Shown piece by piece: positions 26,701-34,881 of a DNA stretch of 64,000 nucleotides. This stretch comes from JAXGPX01 sp040766745 (GTDB taxonomy: Bacteria; Bacillota; Sulfobacillia; Fermentithermobacillales; Fermentithermobacillaceae), in assembly GCA_040766745.1 (NCBI GenBank), contig JAXGPX010000001.1, forward strand, positions 620,001 to 684,000, in the 5' to 3' direction. The translations under genes were made by a program, and so were the position numbers. How positions within the stretch are numbered: the stretch's first letter is position 1; each line of letters opens with the position of its first letter. A model generated the notes under the pieces. That model was not told the DNA's origin, ran no database searches, and was given only the letters and a program-made list of their open reading frames with translations.

Positions 26701-27307
26701 AGTCTGAATACAGGGAACCCTTACGAGCCTCAAGCTCTGCCAGCAGGTCATTGAGCCGGACTATATCCCTGGCGGCAACAGACAGTTTGTCCTCTACATC
26801 TTTTTTGCTTAACCTGTACTTTGAAACACCTGATGCCTCTTCAATCCAAACACGCCTATCTTCAGGCTTTCCGCCTGCCAGTTCTTGAATGGTGCCTTGC
26901 CCAATGACTACATAACCTGTATGAGACAAGCCTGTCCCCAGCAAACTCTCGTATACGTCCTTCCACCTGCAGACCTTGTTATTAATTCGGTATTCACCGG
27001 AACCGTCACGGGTGAAACGCCTCATTATCTCGCGCTCGCCTTCGTCAAGAACACCGTCAACAAGCAATCTTACTTCAGCCATACCCATTGCTTTACGTCT
27101 CTGAGTGCCGGTAAAAACAAGCTCCTCCAATTTGTTGCACCGAAGAAACCTGGCGTTTTGTTCTCCTAGAACCCATCTTAATGCATCTGCAAGATTGGAC
27201 TTACCGCACCCATTAGGCCCTACTACGGCAGTGACACCGGTTCCAAGGGCTACTTCTGTGCGATCACAAAAAGACTTAAACCCGTGAATAGTAATTTTCC
27301 TTAGCAA
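23789..27307 (-). CDS. smc: Chromosome segregation protein SMC
   Basis: A 1172-aa condensin subunit that compacts and segregates the chromosome with ScpA/ScpB. Walker A VGPNGCGKSNLADALRW near the N terminus, two long coiled coils, a central hinge (~500-670) with the Gly-rich region GAVGGAAENVVV, signature LLSGGERSLCGIALIFA and Walker B MVLDEVDSSLDEANV. Start is TTG at 27307 with GGAGG ten bases upstream, just before the conserved LRKITIHGFKSF. Divergent from the LexA-like gene. Confidence 0.97.
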   Translation of the reverse strand: MLRKITIHGFKSFCDRTEVALGTGVTAVVGPNGCGKSNLADALRWVLGEQNARFLRCNKLEELVFTGTQRRKAMGMAEVRLLVDGVLDEGEREIMRRFTRDGSGEYRINNKVCRWKDVYESLLGTGLSHTGYVVIGQGTIQELAGGKPEDRRVWIEEASGVSKYRLSKKDVEDKLSVAARDIVRLNDLLAELEARKGSLYSDWEVAAKYHRLVNQRNDFELAMWLHQEREEWRRLQNLGRRLQRYAEEIQELSSNTENLKSGLGSAEEELRGTETSLKSYVNERESLAARLLSLEKQRDAVRGKLALVSREVEARTVRGHVLERDLEAMLSQEAALAQERKGVSEKYDASLGALGAAEEERQAFEASWKALGEKVIHIRAGMVSLTGKLTQLQRTRDSLRRELEGKKRESIEISSKILTLDENLARLRKDVTESNKGLSKACLAEEQAKDTCNSLEQKVKDTKLALSQVSSAVQTLEGQLSRAGARKRLLEEMERSFEGYGKGPRTILTAKAQGALNGIVGAVGELFSCERKYVQALSAAVGGAAENVVVTDEEAAKLAIAYLKGQKGGRCTFLPLDLLKPRGCPPRAVQALSKVKGVRPLISVIQYPENLKACAEYLFGRVILADTVDDALSFMKESSWATRVVTLGGENIEPGGAMTGGEAPRHEAIFLRKQELQMLASQIKEKSAEVRGKQARARNLQEEVAELAEGLARAKEDALLLKTQISGLKNRIFDLEKSIESSVSAIQENKVKIEPLRIAEQDLLGRIEQIAGQEKDISEEVSCKEKELIGYENQIRECLSTEQSYTDRIAELSREKEEVERRLASIIRQLESLKGERTSTQKSLDEERKELARLEALRDDLILEESSLKESISSLDGRMGAVRIEILDLEDKLESLRNALNRRLSEIESGNRERAALELKIADGKVELETLEKSLSDTRRLILSKYGIEDPGEYEHSRMNRQEALNQIDEIESAIRLLGTVNLKAEKDYTELSERIEHIHNEKADVENAIEELGRAKELIEEEIQKRFLETFHKVDESFQQIFRDLFGGGRGKLNIVEDTLGVEVIAEPPGRRQKQFNLLSGGERSLCGIALIFAILSVKPSPVMVLDEVDSSLDEANVVRFARFLKKYSQNTQFVVITHQESTMEVADIIYGVTMEEPGVSKIFSMRLENQ

Positions 27308-27393
27308 TAGAGCAAAGCCTCCTGACACTGTTTGTGTATGCAAATTTATATATTCTATGTAAAGGATTATTCACTCGTTGCTATAAGGTAATT

Positions 27394-27990
27394 ATGTTAC
27401 CGAAACTACCTGGGAGTGAATTTCTCTTGTCTAAAATAGATCAAATGGCCCATCTTGTTCTGGCTAACCCCAATATAACAGCTAGGGAACTTGCAGGAAA
27501 GCTTGGCTACGCGGAGCCAAAGTCAATCTACTATTGGCTTGACAAGGCAGGTTTCAGGGGAATGAAGGATTTCAGAAGGGCGGTTCTCTCTAGGTCTTTC
27601 CCGATTCCTACAGAACCGTCTCCTGAGGTTAAGGATTCACACAGGCTACCTCCAATACCGTTATATACGGCCAATGACAGCCTGGAACGTTTAGACGTGG
27701 ATCAATACCTAAAAAGCCGCCTTGGGGCCCGTGCTTTTGCAGTACTGATTTCGAAGAATGAATTTGGCGGCATGGCTACGCCTGGAGATTTACTTGTCAT
27801 AGACCCTGATGGCTCCTTCTCCCAGGGCGATTTGGCCCTTGCAAACCTCGATGGCAAACCTTGCATCGTTAGGGTATATTACCTGCCTAATAAGTCGCCG
27901 ATTTACGTAGATATCTCAGACATTCACCGTGTGTTATTGCCTGACTTTATCAACGGAAAAGTTGCCTTTGTTGTTAGGCACTCTATCTGA
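27394..27990 (+). CDS. LexA-like protein with degenerate S24 peptidase domain
   Basis: A 198-aa two-domain protein. The N-terminal helix-turn-helix is NPNITARELAGKLGYAEPKSIYYWLDKAGF (~26-55). The C-terminal half follows the LexA/S24 fold: RAFAVLISKNEFGGMATPGDLLVIDPDGSFSQGDLALANLDGKPCIVRVYY...INGKVAFVVR. At the usual GDSM the sequence is KNEF, and the usual VKR Lys region reads IVR, so the Ser-Lys dyad is missing. It probably acts as a regulator or ligand sensor without self-cleavage. ATG 27394 follows AAGGT. The gene overlaps the convergent rnc by 57 bp. Target genes unknown; smc is the divergent neighbour. Confidence 0.7.
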   Translation: MLPKLPGSEFLLSKIDQMAHLVLANPNITARELAGKLGYAEPKSIYYWLDKAGFRGMKDFRRAVLSRSFPIPTEPSPEVKDSHRLPPIPLYTANDSLERLDVDQYLKSRLGARAFAVLISKNEFGGMATPGDLLVIDPDGSFSQGDLALANLDGKPCIVRVYYLPNKSPIYVDISDIHRVLLPDFINGKVAFVVRHSI

Positions 27991-28677
27991 AAGGCTCTGT
28001 TTGGCAAGAAAATCTCGAGCCGCATTTTCTTCAGCCTCTTTCTTGGATCTACCCTTACCTGTCGAAACTTGCCTGCCATTTATCATGCAGGCAATTGTAT
28101 AGCACGGCCTGTGATCGGGCCCTTCCACATTAACCACTTTGTACTCGAGTTTGACCCCAGAAGTTCTTTGAACTAACTCCTGAAGTGAAGTCTTGGGGTC
28201 TACCGGGGCCGTCATTATTTCTTGATCAAACAACAGGCCAACAACAAGCGTTCGTGATGGCTCCCAACCATGCTGAATGAAATAAGCTCCTACTACGGCT
28301 TCAAAAGCTCCGGCAAGAATCCTAGGCCTGGATCTGCCTCCTGTGATTTCCTCTCCCCTGCCCAATATCAGGTATGCCCCTAAATCAACCTGTTTGGCGA
28401 TGTTTGCCAGTGAAAATCCAGAAACCAAGCTCGCCCTCATGCGAGTAAGATCTCCCTCAGGCGTGTCGGGAGAATTCTCGTAAAGGTGAAGTGCCACTGC
28501 AAGGGATATAACTGCATCGCCCAGAAATTCCAGGCGCTCGTTAGAAGAACACCTTTCTCCTCTTTCATTGGATGACGAAATATGCGTAAGCGCCTGCTCT
28601 TTAATCTTACTATCCAGGCCGTCCAATGCATCTATGAATATCTTCTTTAGCCGTTGTACTTTTTCACTACCAGACAA
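27934..28677 (-). CDS. rnc: Ribonuclease III
   Basis: A 247-aa double-strand-specific endonuclease for rRNA processing and antisense RNA decay. The RNase III signature NERLEFLGDAVISL (~46-59), second metal-site Glu in ILAGAFEAVVGAYF, then a double-stranded RNA-binding domain (PKTSLQELVQRTSG...GKGRSKKEAEENAARDFL, ~161-228). It overlaps the fabF end by 31 bp. The last ~19 residues read antisense to the LexA-like gene. Confidence 0.96.
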   Translation of the reverse strand: MSGSEKVQRLKKIFIDALDGLDSKIKEQALTHISSSNERGERCSSNERLEFLGDAVISLAVALHLYENSPDTPEGDLTRMRASLVSGFSLANIAKQVDLGAYLILGRGEEITGGRSRPRILAGAFEAVVGAYFIQHGWEPSRTLVVGLLFDQEIMTAPVDPKTSLQELVQRTSGVKLEYKVVNVEGPDHRPCYTIACMINGRQVSTGKGRSKKEAEENAARDFLAKQSLSDRVPNNKGNFSVDKVRQ

Positions 28678-29888
28678 GCATTTTGACCTCCAAAACCAAA
28701 AGAATTTTTCAAAGCTATCTCAATCTTGCACGGCCTGGCCTTGTTTGGCACATAGTCCAGGTCACACTCAGGATCAGCCTCTTCATAGTTAATAGTTGGA
28801 GGGACAACTTGATGCTGCAGTGCAAGAGCCGTTGCTATCAGTTCTACTGCTCCGGCTGCCCCCAGTAAATGGCCGATCATGGATTTCGTTGAAGACACCA
28901 TCACCTTACTAGCCCTTTCACGAAGCACGGCCTTGATAGCCTGGGTTTCGTTGACATCGTTAAATGGAGTTGACGTTCCGTGGGCATTGACGTAATCAAC
29001 CTGGCCTGGCTCCAATCCCGCATCAAGCAGGGCGGTTTCCATGGCCCGCCGTGCTCCGTCACCGTTAGGCGCAGGGGCAGTAATGTGGTAGGCATCAGAT
29101 GTCATGCCATATCCTACAACCTCTGCGTAAACCTGGGCCTTCCGTTTCACAGCGTGCTCAAGTTCCTCCAGCATAATAACTCCAGCTCCCTCTCCAATCA
29201 CAAACCCGTCACGGTTCTTATCAAACGGAGAAGATGCTCTGGATACCAGATGGTTCCGAGTGGATAAAGCCTTCATATTGCAAAAACCTGCAAGGGCCAG
29301 AGGAACTATGGGAGCTTCGGCTCCGCCTGTCACCACGCAATCAGCGTCGCCACGCTGAATAAGCCTAAATGCTTCTCCAACGGCATTGGTACCGGAAGCA
29401 CATGCTGTTACGACAGTGTTTATAGGCCCCTTAAAACCAAGGTCTATAGATACATGGCCTGCTGCCATATTGGATATCATCATAGGAATAAAGAAGGGAG
29501 ATACTCTTCCGGGGCCTTTTGCAAGGTAAGTGTCATACTCCCTGGTGAGCGTTTCAATACCGCCTATTCCGGTTCCCAGAATGACTCCTGCCCTCTCAGG
29601 ATCAAAAGAACCTAAAATACCACTGTCTTCTACCGCAATACGAGAGCATACTACTGCCATCTGGGTGAACCGGTCCATTTTTCGTGATTCCCGCTTCTCC
29701 AGAAACTGGACAGGGTCAAAATCAACCTCAGCGGCAATTTTGGTTGGGTAGTCCGAAACATCAAACCTGGTTATGTTCCTTATTCCTGAATTCCCTTTGA
29801 TGTTGTTATTCCAAAATTCAGTGAGCCTGTTCCCTACAGGGCTGATAACACCCATTCCTGTGATGACTGCCCGTCTCTTGCCATCCAC
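28647..29888 (-). CDS. fabF: 3-oxoacyl-ACP synthase II
   Basis: A 413-aa elongating condensing enzyme of type II fatty acid synthesis. Catalytic triad: Cys in TACASGTNAVG, His in NAHGTSTPFND, His in TKSMIGHLLGAAG. GTG at 29888 gives the exact family length (VDGKRRAVITGMGVISPVG) with GAGAGG 12 bases upstream; ATG 29900 is the alternative. Last gene of the fab operon, separated from acpP by a leader hairpin. Confidence 0.96.
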   Translation of the reverse strand: MDGKRRAVITGMGVISPVGNRLTEFWNNNIKGNSGIRNITRFDVSDYPTKIAAEVDFDPVQFLEKRESRKMDRFTQMAVVCSRIAVEDSGILGSFDPERAGVILGTGIGGIETLTREYDTYLAKGPGRVSPFFIPMMISNMAAGHVSIDLGFKGPINTVVTACASGTNAVGEAFRLIQRGDADCVVTGGAEAPIVPLALAGFCNMKALSTRNHLVSRASSPFDKNRDGFVIGEGAGVIMLEELEHAVKRKAQVYAEVVGYGMTSDAYHITAPAPNGDGARRAMETALLDAGLEPGQVDYVNAHGTSTPFNDVNETQAIKAVLRERASKVMVSSTKSMIGHLLGAAGAVELIATALALQHQVVPPTINYEEADPECDLDYVPNKARPCKIEIALKNSFGFGGQNACLVVKKYNG

Positions 29889-29922
29889 CTTCGGCCACAT
29901 CCTCTCGGGTAATGCAAGGTAA

Positions 29923-29962
29923 TGCAAGGCCCCGCACGCCGCAAAGACGGCAGGGCCTTGCA
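29923..29962 (-). terminator. Hairpin between acpP and fabF
   Basis: TGCAAGGCCC (29923-29932) pairs with GGGCCTTGCA (29953-29962), with inner GCCG/CGGC pairs. It lies just after acpP and has no T-run; it is likely a partial terminator or 3' stabiliser giving more acpP than fabF mRNA. A 10-bp tandem duplication (GTAATGCAAG twice) lies beside it at 29909-29928. Confidence 0.45.
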
Positions 29963-29967
29963 ATTAC

Positions 29968-30213
29968 TCATTCCTTGGCATTTTCTCTCAAGTACTCAAC
30001 TGCATCTTGCACTGTCGACAAATTTTCAGCATCTTCATCCGGTATGGTGATCCCAAACTCACCTTCAAATGCCATTATAAGATCAACGATCTCAAGGGAA
30101 TCAGCCCCTAGATCATCTATGAAGGAAGACTCAAGGTTGACCACAGAATCTTCCACACCCAATTGATCAACTATTATCTTCTTTACTTTCTCAAAGACCA
30201 TATCTTCTGCCAT
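29968..30213 (-). CDS. acpP: Acyl carrier protein
   Basis: An 81-aa acidic carrier of acyl chains in fatty acid synthesis. The phosphopantetheine site is Ser in DDLGADSLEIVDLIMAFE. ATG at 30213 with AGGAGG upstream. Between fabG and fabF as usual. Confidence 0.98.
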   Translation of the reverse strand: MAEDMVFEKVKKIIVDQLGVEDSVVNLESSFIDDLGADSLEIVDLIMAFEGEFGITIPDEDAENLSTVQDAVEYLRENAKE

Positions 30214-30240
30214 GCCATTTCACCTCCTTACTTCAAAGCA

Positions 30241-30996
30241 CTATGTCAGAGCTCCGGTAGACATGCCACCGTCAACAGGCAAAACCTGGCCTGTAATATA
30301 CGCTGCCCTAGACGATGAAAGAAAAGCTACGGCATATGCCACTTCAGAGGCAGTTCCAGGCCTCCCTAACGGTATCTGCGCTTCAAGCCTTTCCTTAACC
30401 TCCTGGGGCAGATTTTTGGTCATATCCGTGGATATGTATCCAGGTGCCACTACATTAGCGGTAATTCCATATCTGGCAAGTTCTTTCGAAAGAGTCCTTG
30501 TAAAGCCAATTACTCCTGCTTTGGCCGCAGAATAATTCGCCTGCCCCGGGTTACCGGTAAGGGCTACAACTGATGAGATATTAATTATCCTGCCTCTCCT
30601 CCGTCTTGCCATGGATCGTACCGCCCACTTGGTGACATTAAACACCCCCTTTAGATTTGTGCTCATAACCTGGTCCCAATCATCCTCAGACATTCGCACA
30701 AATAAGGCATCCTTCGTTATACCTGCATTTCCAACCAAAACCTCAATGGGGCCCATAATGTCCTCAGTGAGGCGAACCAGCTCCTGGGAACCTTCATGCG
30801 AAGATACATCGCACTGAAAGGCTCGTGCTTCGCCGTCTGCCGCCTCAACCATATTGACAGTCTCGTAAGCACCGGCTTCATCCCTTACATAGTTAACTGC
30901 AATATTGAAGCCGCATTTGGCCAATTCTACGGCGCAAGCTCTTCCGATACCTCTTGATGCCCCTGTTACAAGTGCTACAGGACGATTGGATTTCAT
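30241..30996 (-). CDS. fabG: 3-oxoacyl-ACP reductase
   Basis: A 251-aa short-chain dehydrogenase using NADPH to reduce 3-oxoacyl-ACP. Cofactor motif TGASRGIGRACA (~12-23), NAGIT, catalytic Ser in INISSVVALTGNPGQ, and Tyr/Lys in NYSAAKAG. The start overlaps fabD by 4 bp. Confidence 0.96.
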   Translation of the reverse strand: MKSNRPVALVTGASRGIGRACAVELAKCGFNIAVNYVRDEAGAYETVNMVEAADGEARAFQCDVSSHEGSQELVRLTEDIMGPIEVLVGNAGITKDALFVRMSEDDWDQVMSTNLKGVFNVTKWAVRSMARRRRGRIINISSVVALTGNPGQANYSAAKAGVIGFTRTLSKELARYGITANVVAPGYISTDMTKNLPQEVKERLEAQIPLGRPGTASEVAYAVAFLSSSRAAYITGQVLPVDGGMSTGALT

Positions 30997-31946
30997 TCTA
31001 GCGAGCCCTCCTTGTGGAAGTCAATGACGGTACCCAGGTCCCGTGCCTTGCCGAACTGGACAAAGGGAACCGCAGGGTTCGTTCTTCGTCCAAATCCGCT
31101 AAGTGATTTTCCCGGGCCAACTTCAACAAATCCACTGGCTCCGTCCCTAATCATATTTTCTACATCAACCTGCCACAGAACCGGCTGAGTCACTTGTTTG
31201 ATCAAAGCTTCCTTGATTTCAACGGGTGTAATCAATGTCTCGCCGCTGACATTGCTATAGACAGGTACCGATGGACTTCTAAGTCTTATTTTTCTCAGGT
31301 CGTCCTTTAGTTTAGAAACTGCAGGTTCCATAAGGGCACAGTGGAAGGGGGCACTGACAGCAAGGGGAATAGCCTTACCATCCCGTTCCCTTACTTTTCG
31401 GCAAGCATATTCAACAGCCATGGTATTTCCGGAAATCACAATCTGCCCAGGGCAATTGTAGTTTGCACCTGTCACTACGCCAAACTTTGAAGACTCAAAG
31501 CAAATAGCCTCTACTTCAGCACAGGTAAGTCCGATAATTGCAGCCATACTGCCCTCCCCCGGAGGGCAAGCGTCCTGCATATATACACCCCGTTTTCTGG
31601 TGATAATTACAGCATCTTCGAGAGACAAACAACCTGACACAACAAGGGCACTGTATTCACCCAGGCTCAATCCTGCTGTCATATCAGGCTTAAGGCCAAA
31701 AGACTCAAGAACACTGGCGCAGGCAACGCTGACAGTAAGTATTGCAGGCTGAGCATTATAGGTCAAAGTCAGGTCATCAGGCGAGCCTTCGAACACAATA
31801 TCTGAGAACCTGAAACCCAGCGCCCTGTCTGCGCGTTGAAATACATCCCTGGCGCATTGGTACTCATCATGTAGTTCCTTGCCCATTCCAGGAAATTGCA
31901 CACCCTGGCCCGGGAATACCCAGGCGATCTTGGCCAAATCCAGCAC
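30993..31946 (-). CDS. fabD: Malonyl-CoA:ACP transacylase
   Basis: A 317-aa enzyme loading malonate onto ACP. FPGQGVQFPGMGKEL at the N terminus, nucleophile Ser in GLSLGEYSALV (the usual motif is GHSLGEY, so His is Leu here), catalytic His in APFHCALM, and VEVGPGKSLSGFGRR. The His to Leu change next to the nucleophile is unusual. Confidence 0.94.
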   Translation of the reverse strand: MLDLAKIAWVFPGQGVQFPGMGKELHDEYQCARDVFQRADRALGFRFSDIVFEGSPDDLTLTYNAQPAILTVSVACASVLESFGLKPDMTAGLSLGEYSALVVSGCLSLEDAVIITRKRGVYMQDACPPGEGSMAAIIGLTCAEVEAICFESSKFGVVTGANYNCPGQIVISGNTMAVEYACRKVRERDGKAIPLAVSAPFHCALMEPAVSKLKDDLRKIRLRSPSVPVYSNVSGETLITPVEIKEALIKQVTQPVLWQVDVENMIRDGASGFVEVGPGKSLSGFGRRTNPAVPFVQFGKARDLGTVIDFHKEGSLE

Positions 31947-31959
31947 CTCCGACTATGGT

Positions 31960-32817
31960 CTAAATCACTTTGCAGGGAATGGCGAACAAAGCCAGTGTCC
32001 CAGGCCCAGTATGGGCACCAATGACCGCCCCAATTTCAGTCTCAAAAATTCTTTCAACAGCAAGGCGTTTCTGTGCCTCTTGCTTGAGTTTGTCTGCTTC
32101 CGGCTGCGCATTGGCGTGGGAAAGGCAAAGACAGATTTTTTCGCCCTGGCCAACCCGCTCTGTGACGATGTCTATGATTCTTGGTATGACCTTGTCTTTT
32201 CCTCGAATCCTCTCTACTGAGGTAACATAACCCTCCTTATCAAGGGCCAAAATCGGCTTCATGTTAAGGAGTGTACCAAGAAAGTGCTGTGCCCGGCCTA
32301 TTCTGCCGTTTCTGGCAAGGTAATCCAGGGTATCAACAGAAAACAGTGTAACAGCGTTTTCGATCATTCTATTCACTGAAGAGACTATTTCATCAAACTG
32401 CTTCCCAGACGATACCATTTCCTGTGCCAGTATTGCCATCATGCCGTACATGCCGGAAGCACACTTGGAATCAATAACTTCAATCTTCCTGTCCGGAAGT
32501 GCTTGCCTGGCGAAGCTGGCTGACTGGAAAGTACCGCTTACACCGGAAGATAAAGTAATTGCCACAACAGAAGAACCATCGGCGGTCAAATCGTCAAAAA
32601 CCTGTTGAAAATCCCACGGAGAGGGCTGAGATGTCCGCGCAATATGCTCAGAGGCCACAAGTTTGTCATAGAAGGCCTTTCCGCGTATCTCGTACCCATC
32701 TTTGAATGACTCATCGCCGAAATGCACATTTAGGGGAACAACTCTGATGCCCATTGCCTCCAAAAACTCCGGTTCAAAGTCCTGAGCGCTGTCAGTCACT
32801 ATTTTTACCTGCGCCAC
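31960..32817 (-). CDS. DegV family fatty-acid-binding protein (FakB-like)
   Basis: A 285-aa DegV protein. The N-terminal domain has IVTDSAQDFEPEF; the ligand region has ARTSQPSPWDFQQVF and TLSSGVSGTFQSA; RNGRIGRAQHFLGTLLNMKPIL is also conserved. In Staphylococcus and Streptococcus such proteins (FakB) hold a fatty acid for phosphorylation by FakA, and the acyl phosphate goes to PlsX. It lies between fabH and fabD, with a FakA-like protein (YloV) also in this window, which supports that role. Chain preference cannot be read. Confidence 0.85.
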   Translation of the reverse strand: MAQVKIVTDSAQDFEPEFLEAMGIRVVPLNVHFGDESFKDGYEIRGKAFYDKLVASEHIARTSQPSPWDFQQVFDDLTADGSSVVAITLSSGVSGTFQSASFARQALPDRKIEVIDSKCASGMYGMMAILAQEMVSSGKQFDEIVSSVNRMIENAVTLFSVDTLDYLARNGRIGRAQHFLGTLLNMKPILALDKEGYVTSVERIRGKDKVIPRIIDIVTERVGQGEKICLCLSHANAQPEADKLKQEAQKRLAVERIFETEIGAVIGAHTGPGTLALFAIPCKVI

Positions 32818-32863
32818 GGCTAACTCTCCTTTCTAAGCTCCCGTAATGAGGCCGGGTTTCAGA

Positions 32864-33853
32864 TTACCATCTGATGGCAATCGAACCCCAACTCAGGCCG
32901 GCTCCAAAACCGACCAGAACCACCAAATCCCCCTTCTTGATCCTGCCTTCTTGAAACGCTTCATGCAGGGCAATTGGGATCGAAGCCGAAGATGTATTTC
33001 CGTACTTCTCTATGTTCACCATCACTTTTTCTCTTGGAATTTTGAACCTCTGGCAAGCCGAGTCAATAATTCTGGTATTAGCCTGGTGCGGAATGAGGAG
33101 ATCAATATCATCTGGAGTCTTACCCAGTCGTTGGAGCAGTTCATTGATAGCGCTTGTCATAGCCTTTACTGCGAACTTAAACACTGCTTTCCCTTCCATG
33201 TGTATGTAATGTAACCCCTTCTCCAAAGTATCCTGGCTAGCCGGGGATCTGGCCAGGCCTGCAGGAAGAGAAAGCAGCTGGCTTTGGGCTCCATCTGCTC
33301 CCAGATGAAAAGCAAGGATACCCTCACCGGCTTTGCCGGCCGTCAAAAGGGCCGCACCTGCGCCATCACCAAACAGAACGCAGGTGTTTCTGTCTTTCCA
33401 GTCAACAATTCGTGATAAAGTCTCAGCACCGATAACCATCACATTTCTGTATACTCCCGAAGCAATGTATTGTGAACCTGTCGCCATTGCATATATAAAC
33501 CCTGTGCAACCGATTTCCATGTCGAATGCTGCAGCAGATCTTGCAGAAATAGCATTTTGGACCAAACACGCAGTTGCAGGAAAAGCGTAATCAGGGCTTG
33601 CCGAGGCAACGATTATCAGGTCAATTTCTTCGGCAGTTATTGCCGAAGACGACAGGCAAGACATGGCAGCCTCAATAGCCATATCTGAGGTACTCATGCC
33701 CTGTGCTGCCAGGCGCCGCTCACGAATCCCGGTCCTTTCAAATATCCATTCTTCGGATGTCTCTACCATCTTCTCAAGATCTGCATTTGAAAGAATTATA
33801 GAAGGTACATATGCACCCAAAGATTCTACCACCGCTGATACCGGAGTTTGCAT
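32864..33853 (-). CDS. fabH: 3-oxoacyl-ACP synthase III
   Basis: A 329-aa enzyme starting fatty acid synthesis from acyl-CoA and malonyl-ACP. Catalytic Cys in MEIGCTGFIYAM, His in PHQANTRIID and Asn in YGNTSSASIP. The start overlaps the plsX end by one base (ATGA-type junction). Confidence 0.97.
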   Translation of the reverse strand: MQTPVSAVVESLGAYVPSIILSNADLEKMVETSEEWIFERTGIRERRLAAQGMSTSDMAIEAAMSCLSSSAITAEEIDLIIVASASPDYAFPATACLVQNAISARSAAAFDMEIGCTGFIYAMATGSQYIASGVYRNVMVIGAETLSRIVDWKDRNTCVLFGDGAGAALLTAGKAGEGILAFHLGADGAQSQLLSLPAGLARSPASQDTLEKGLHYIHMEGKAVFKFAVKAMTSAINELLQRLGKTPDDIDLLIPHQANTRIIDSACQRFKIPREKVMVNIEKYGNTSSASIPIALHEAFQEGRIKKGDLVVLVGFGAGLSWGSIAIRW

Positions 33854-34881
33854 TACTCACTCTCCTCACGGGCTGTTTGTGATAAGGTGCTGGATATTAC
33901 CGAAACCACATTGCCTTCCAAGAACCTGAGAGCCTGCTGTATTCCATTGGCAACAGCCAAAGACTTCGACGAACCGTGGCATTTTACAAGGCAGCCCTGC
34001 AAGCCTAACATAGGGGCACCTCCATAAGCCGAATAATCAAGAGTTTGATTCACCCTGTCAAATGCCGAACGAAGAAGCAACGCGCCTACCTTTGACTTCA
34101 AACTAGAGCCAATTTGCTTCTTCATGGCCCGTAGTTGAAACAAAGCAGTGCCCTCACACGTTTTAAGGAACACGTTCCCTGTAAACCCATCAGTAATAAC
34201 TACATCTGCTTTACCAAAGAACACGTCCCTTGCCTCAACATTGCCTACAAAGTTAATAGGAGCCTCCTCCATAAGGCCATAGGCTTTTCGAATTACCATG
34301 TTCCCTTTATCCTTCTCACTTCCAATATTGAGCAGGCCTACTTTGGGTTCGTGCCATCCTAGCACCCGTTCGGCGTATATTTTACCCATTAATCCAAATT
34401 CAACCAAAGTTTCCGGGCGCACGTCAGACGAAGCTCCCAGATCCATAAAAAGGACTCCACGCTCATTCTGAGAAGGCAGGACAATTCCAAGGCAAGGCCG
34501 ATCTACCCCTTTGGAACGCTTTAAGATAAGCACTCCTCCTGCCAAGAGGGCACCGGTTGAACCTGCTGAAACAAGAGCACCTGCCTCGCCGTTCTTTACA
34601 GCCATCAAGCCCCTGACTATGGTTGAGTCCTGTTTTGCCCTAATGGCTCTTACAGGAGAATCGCCGGCAGTAATTACCTGAGTACATATGATTGTTTGCA
34701 GGTTTGAGCAGGCTGCTTTGCTTTGGAGAAGGCCGATTGCCCTTTCGTCTCCAAGGGCGAGAATCGATGTGCCCTTCTCAAGGGCCATGATGCATCCGTC
34801 GATTATTGCATCAGGAGCATAGTCGCCTCCCATAAGGTCCAAAGCTACCGTATGTTCACTTTCCGGTTTCTCTTCCTTCAC
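33853..34881 (-). CDS. plsX: Phosphate acyltransferase PlsX
   Basis: A 342-aa enzyme converting acyl-ACP to acyl phosphate for phospholipid synthesis. Conserved ALDLMGGDYAPD at the N terminus, ALVSAGSTGALLAG, PCLGIVLPSQ, LLNIGSEKDKGN and VVITDGFTGNVFLKTCEG. GTG 34881 has GGGGGAG just upstream; it overlaps fapR by 26 bp. In the Fak pathway it also works in reverse, taking acyl phosphate to acyl-ACP. Confidence 0.95.
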   Translation of the reverse strand: MKEEKPESEHTVALDLMGGDYAPDAIIDGCIMALEKGTSILALGDERAIGLLQSKAACSNLQTIICTQVITAGDSPVRAIRAKQDSTIVRGLMAVKNGEAGALVSAGSTGALLAGGVLILKRSKGVDRPCLGIVLPSQNERGVLFMDLGASSDVRPETLVEFGLMGKIYAERVLGWHEPKVGLLNIGSEKDKGNMVIRKAYGLMEEAPINFVGNVEARDVFFGKADVVITDGFTGNVFLKTCEGTALFQLRAMKKQIGSSLKSKVGALLLRSAFDRVNQTLDYSAYGGAPMLGLQGCLVKCHGSSKSLAVANGIQQALRFLEGNVVSVISSTLSQTAREESE

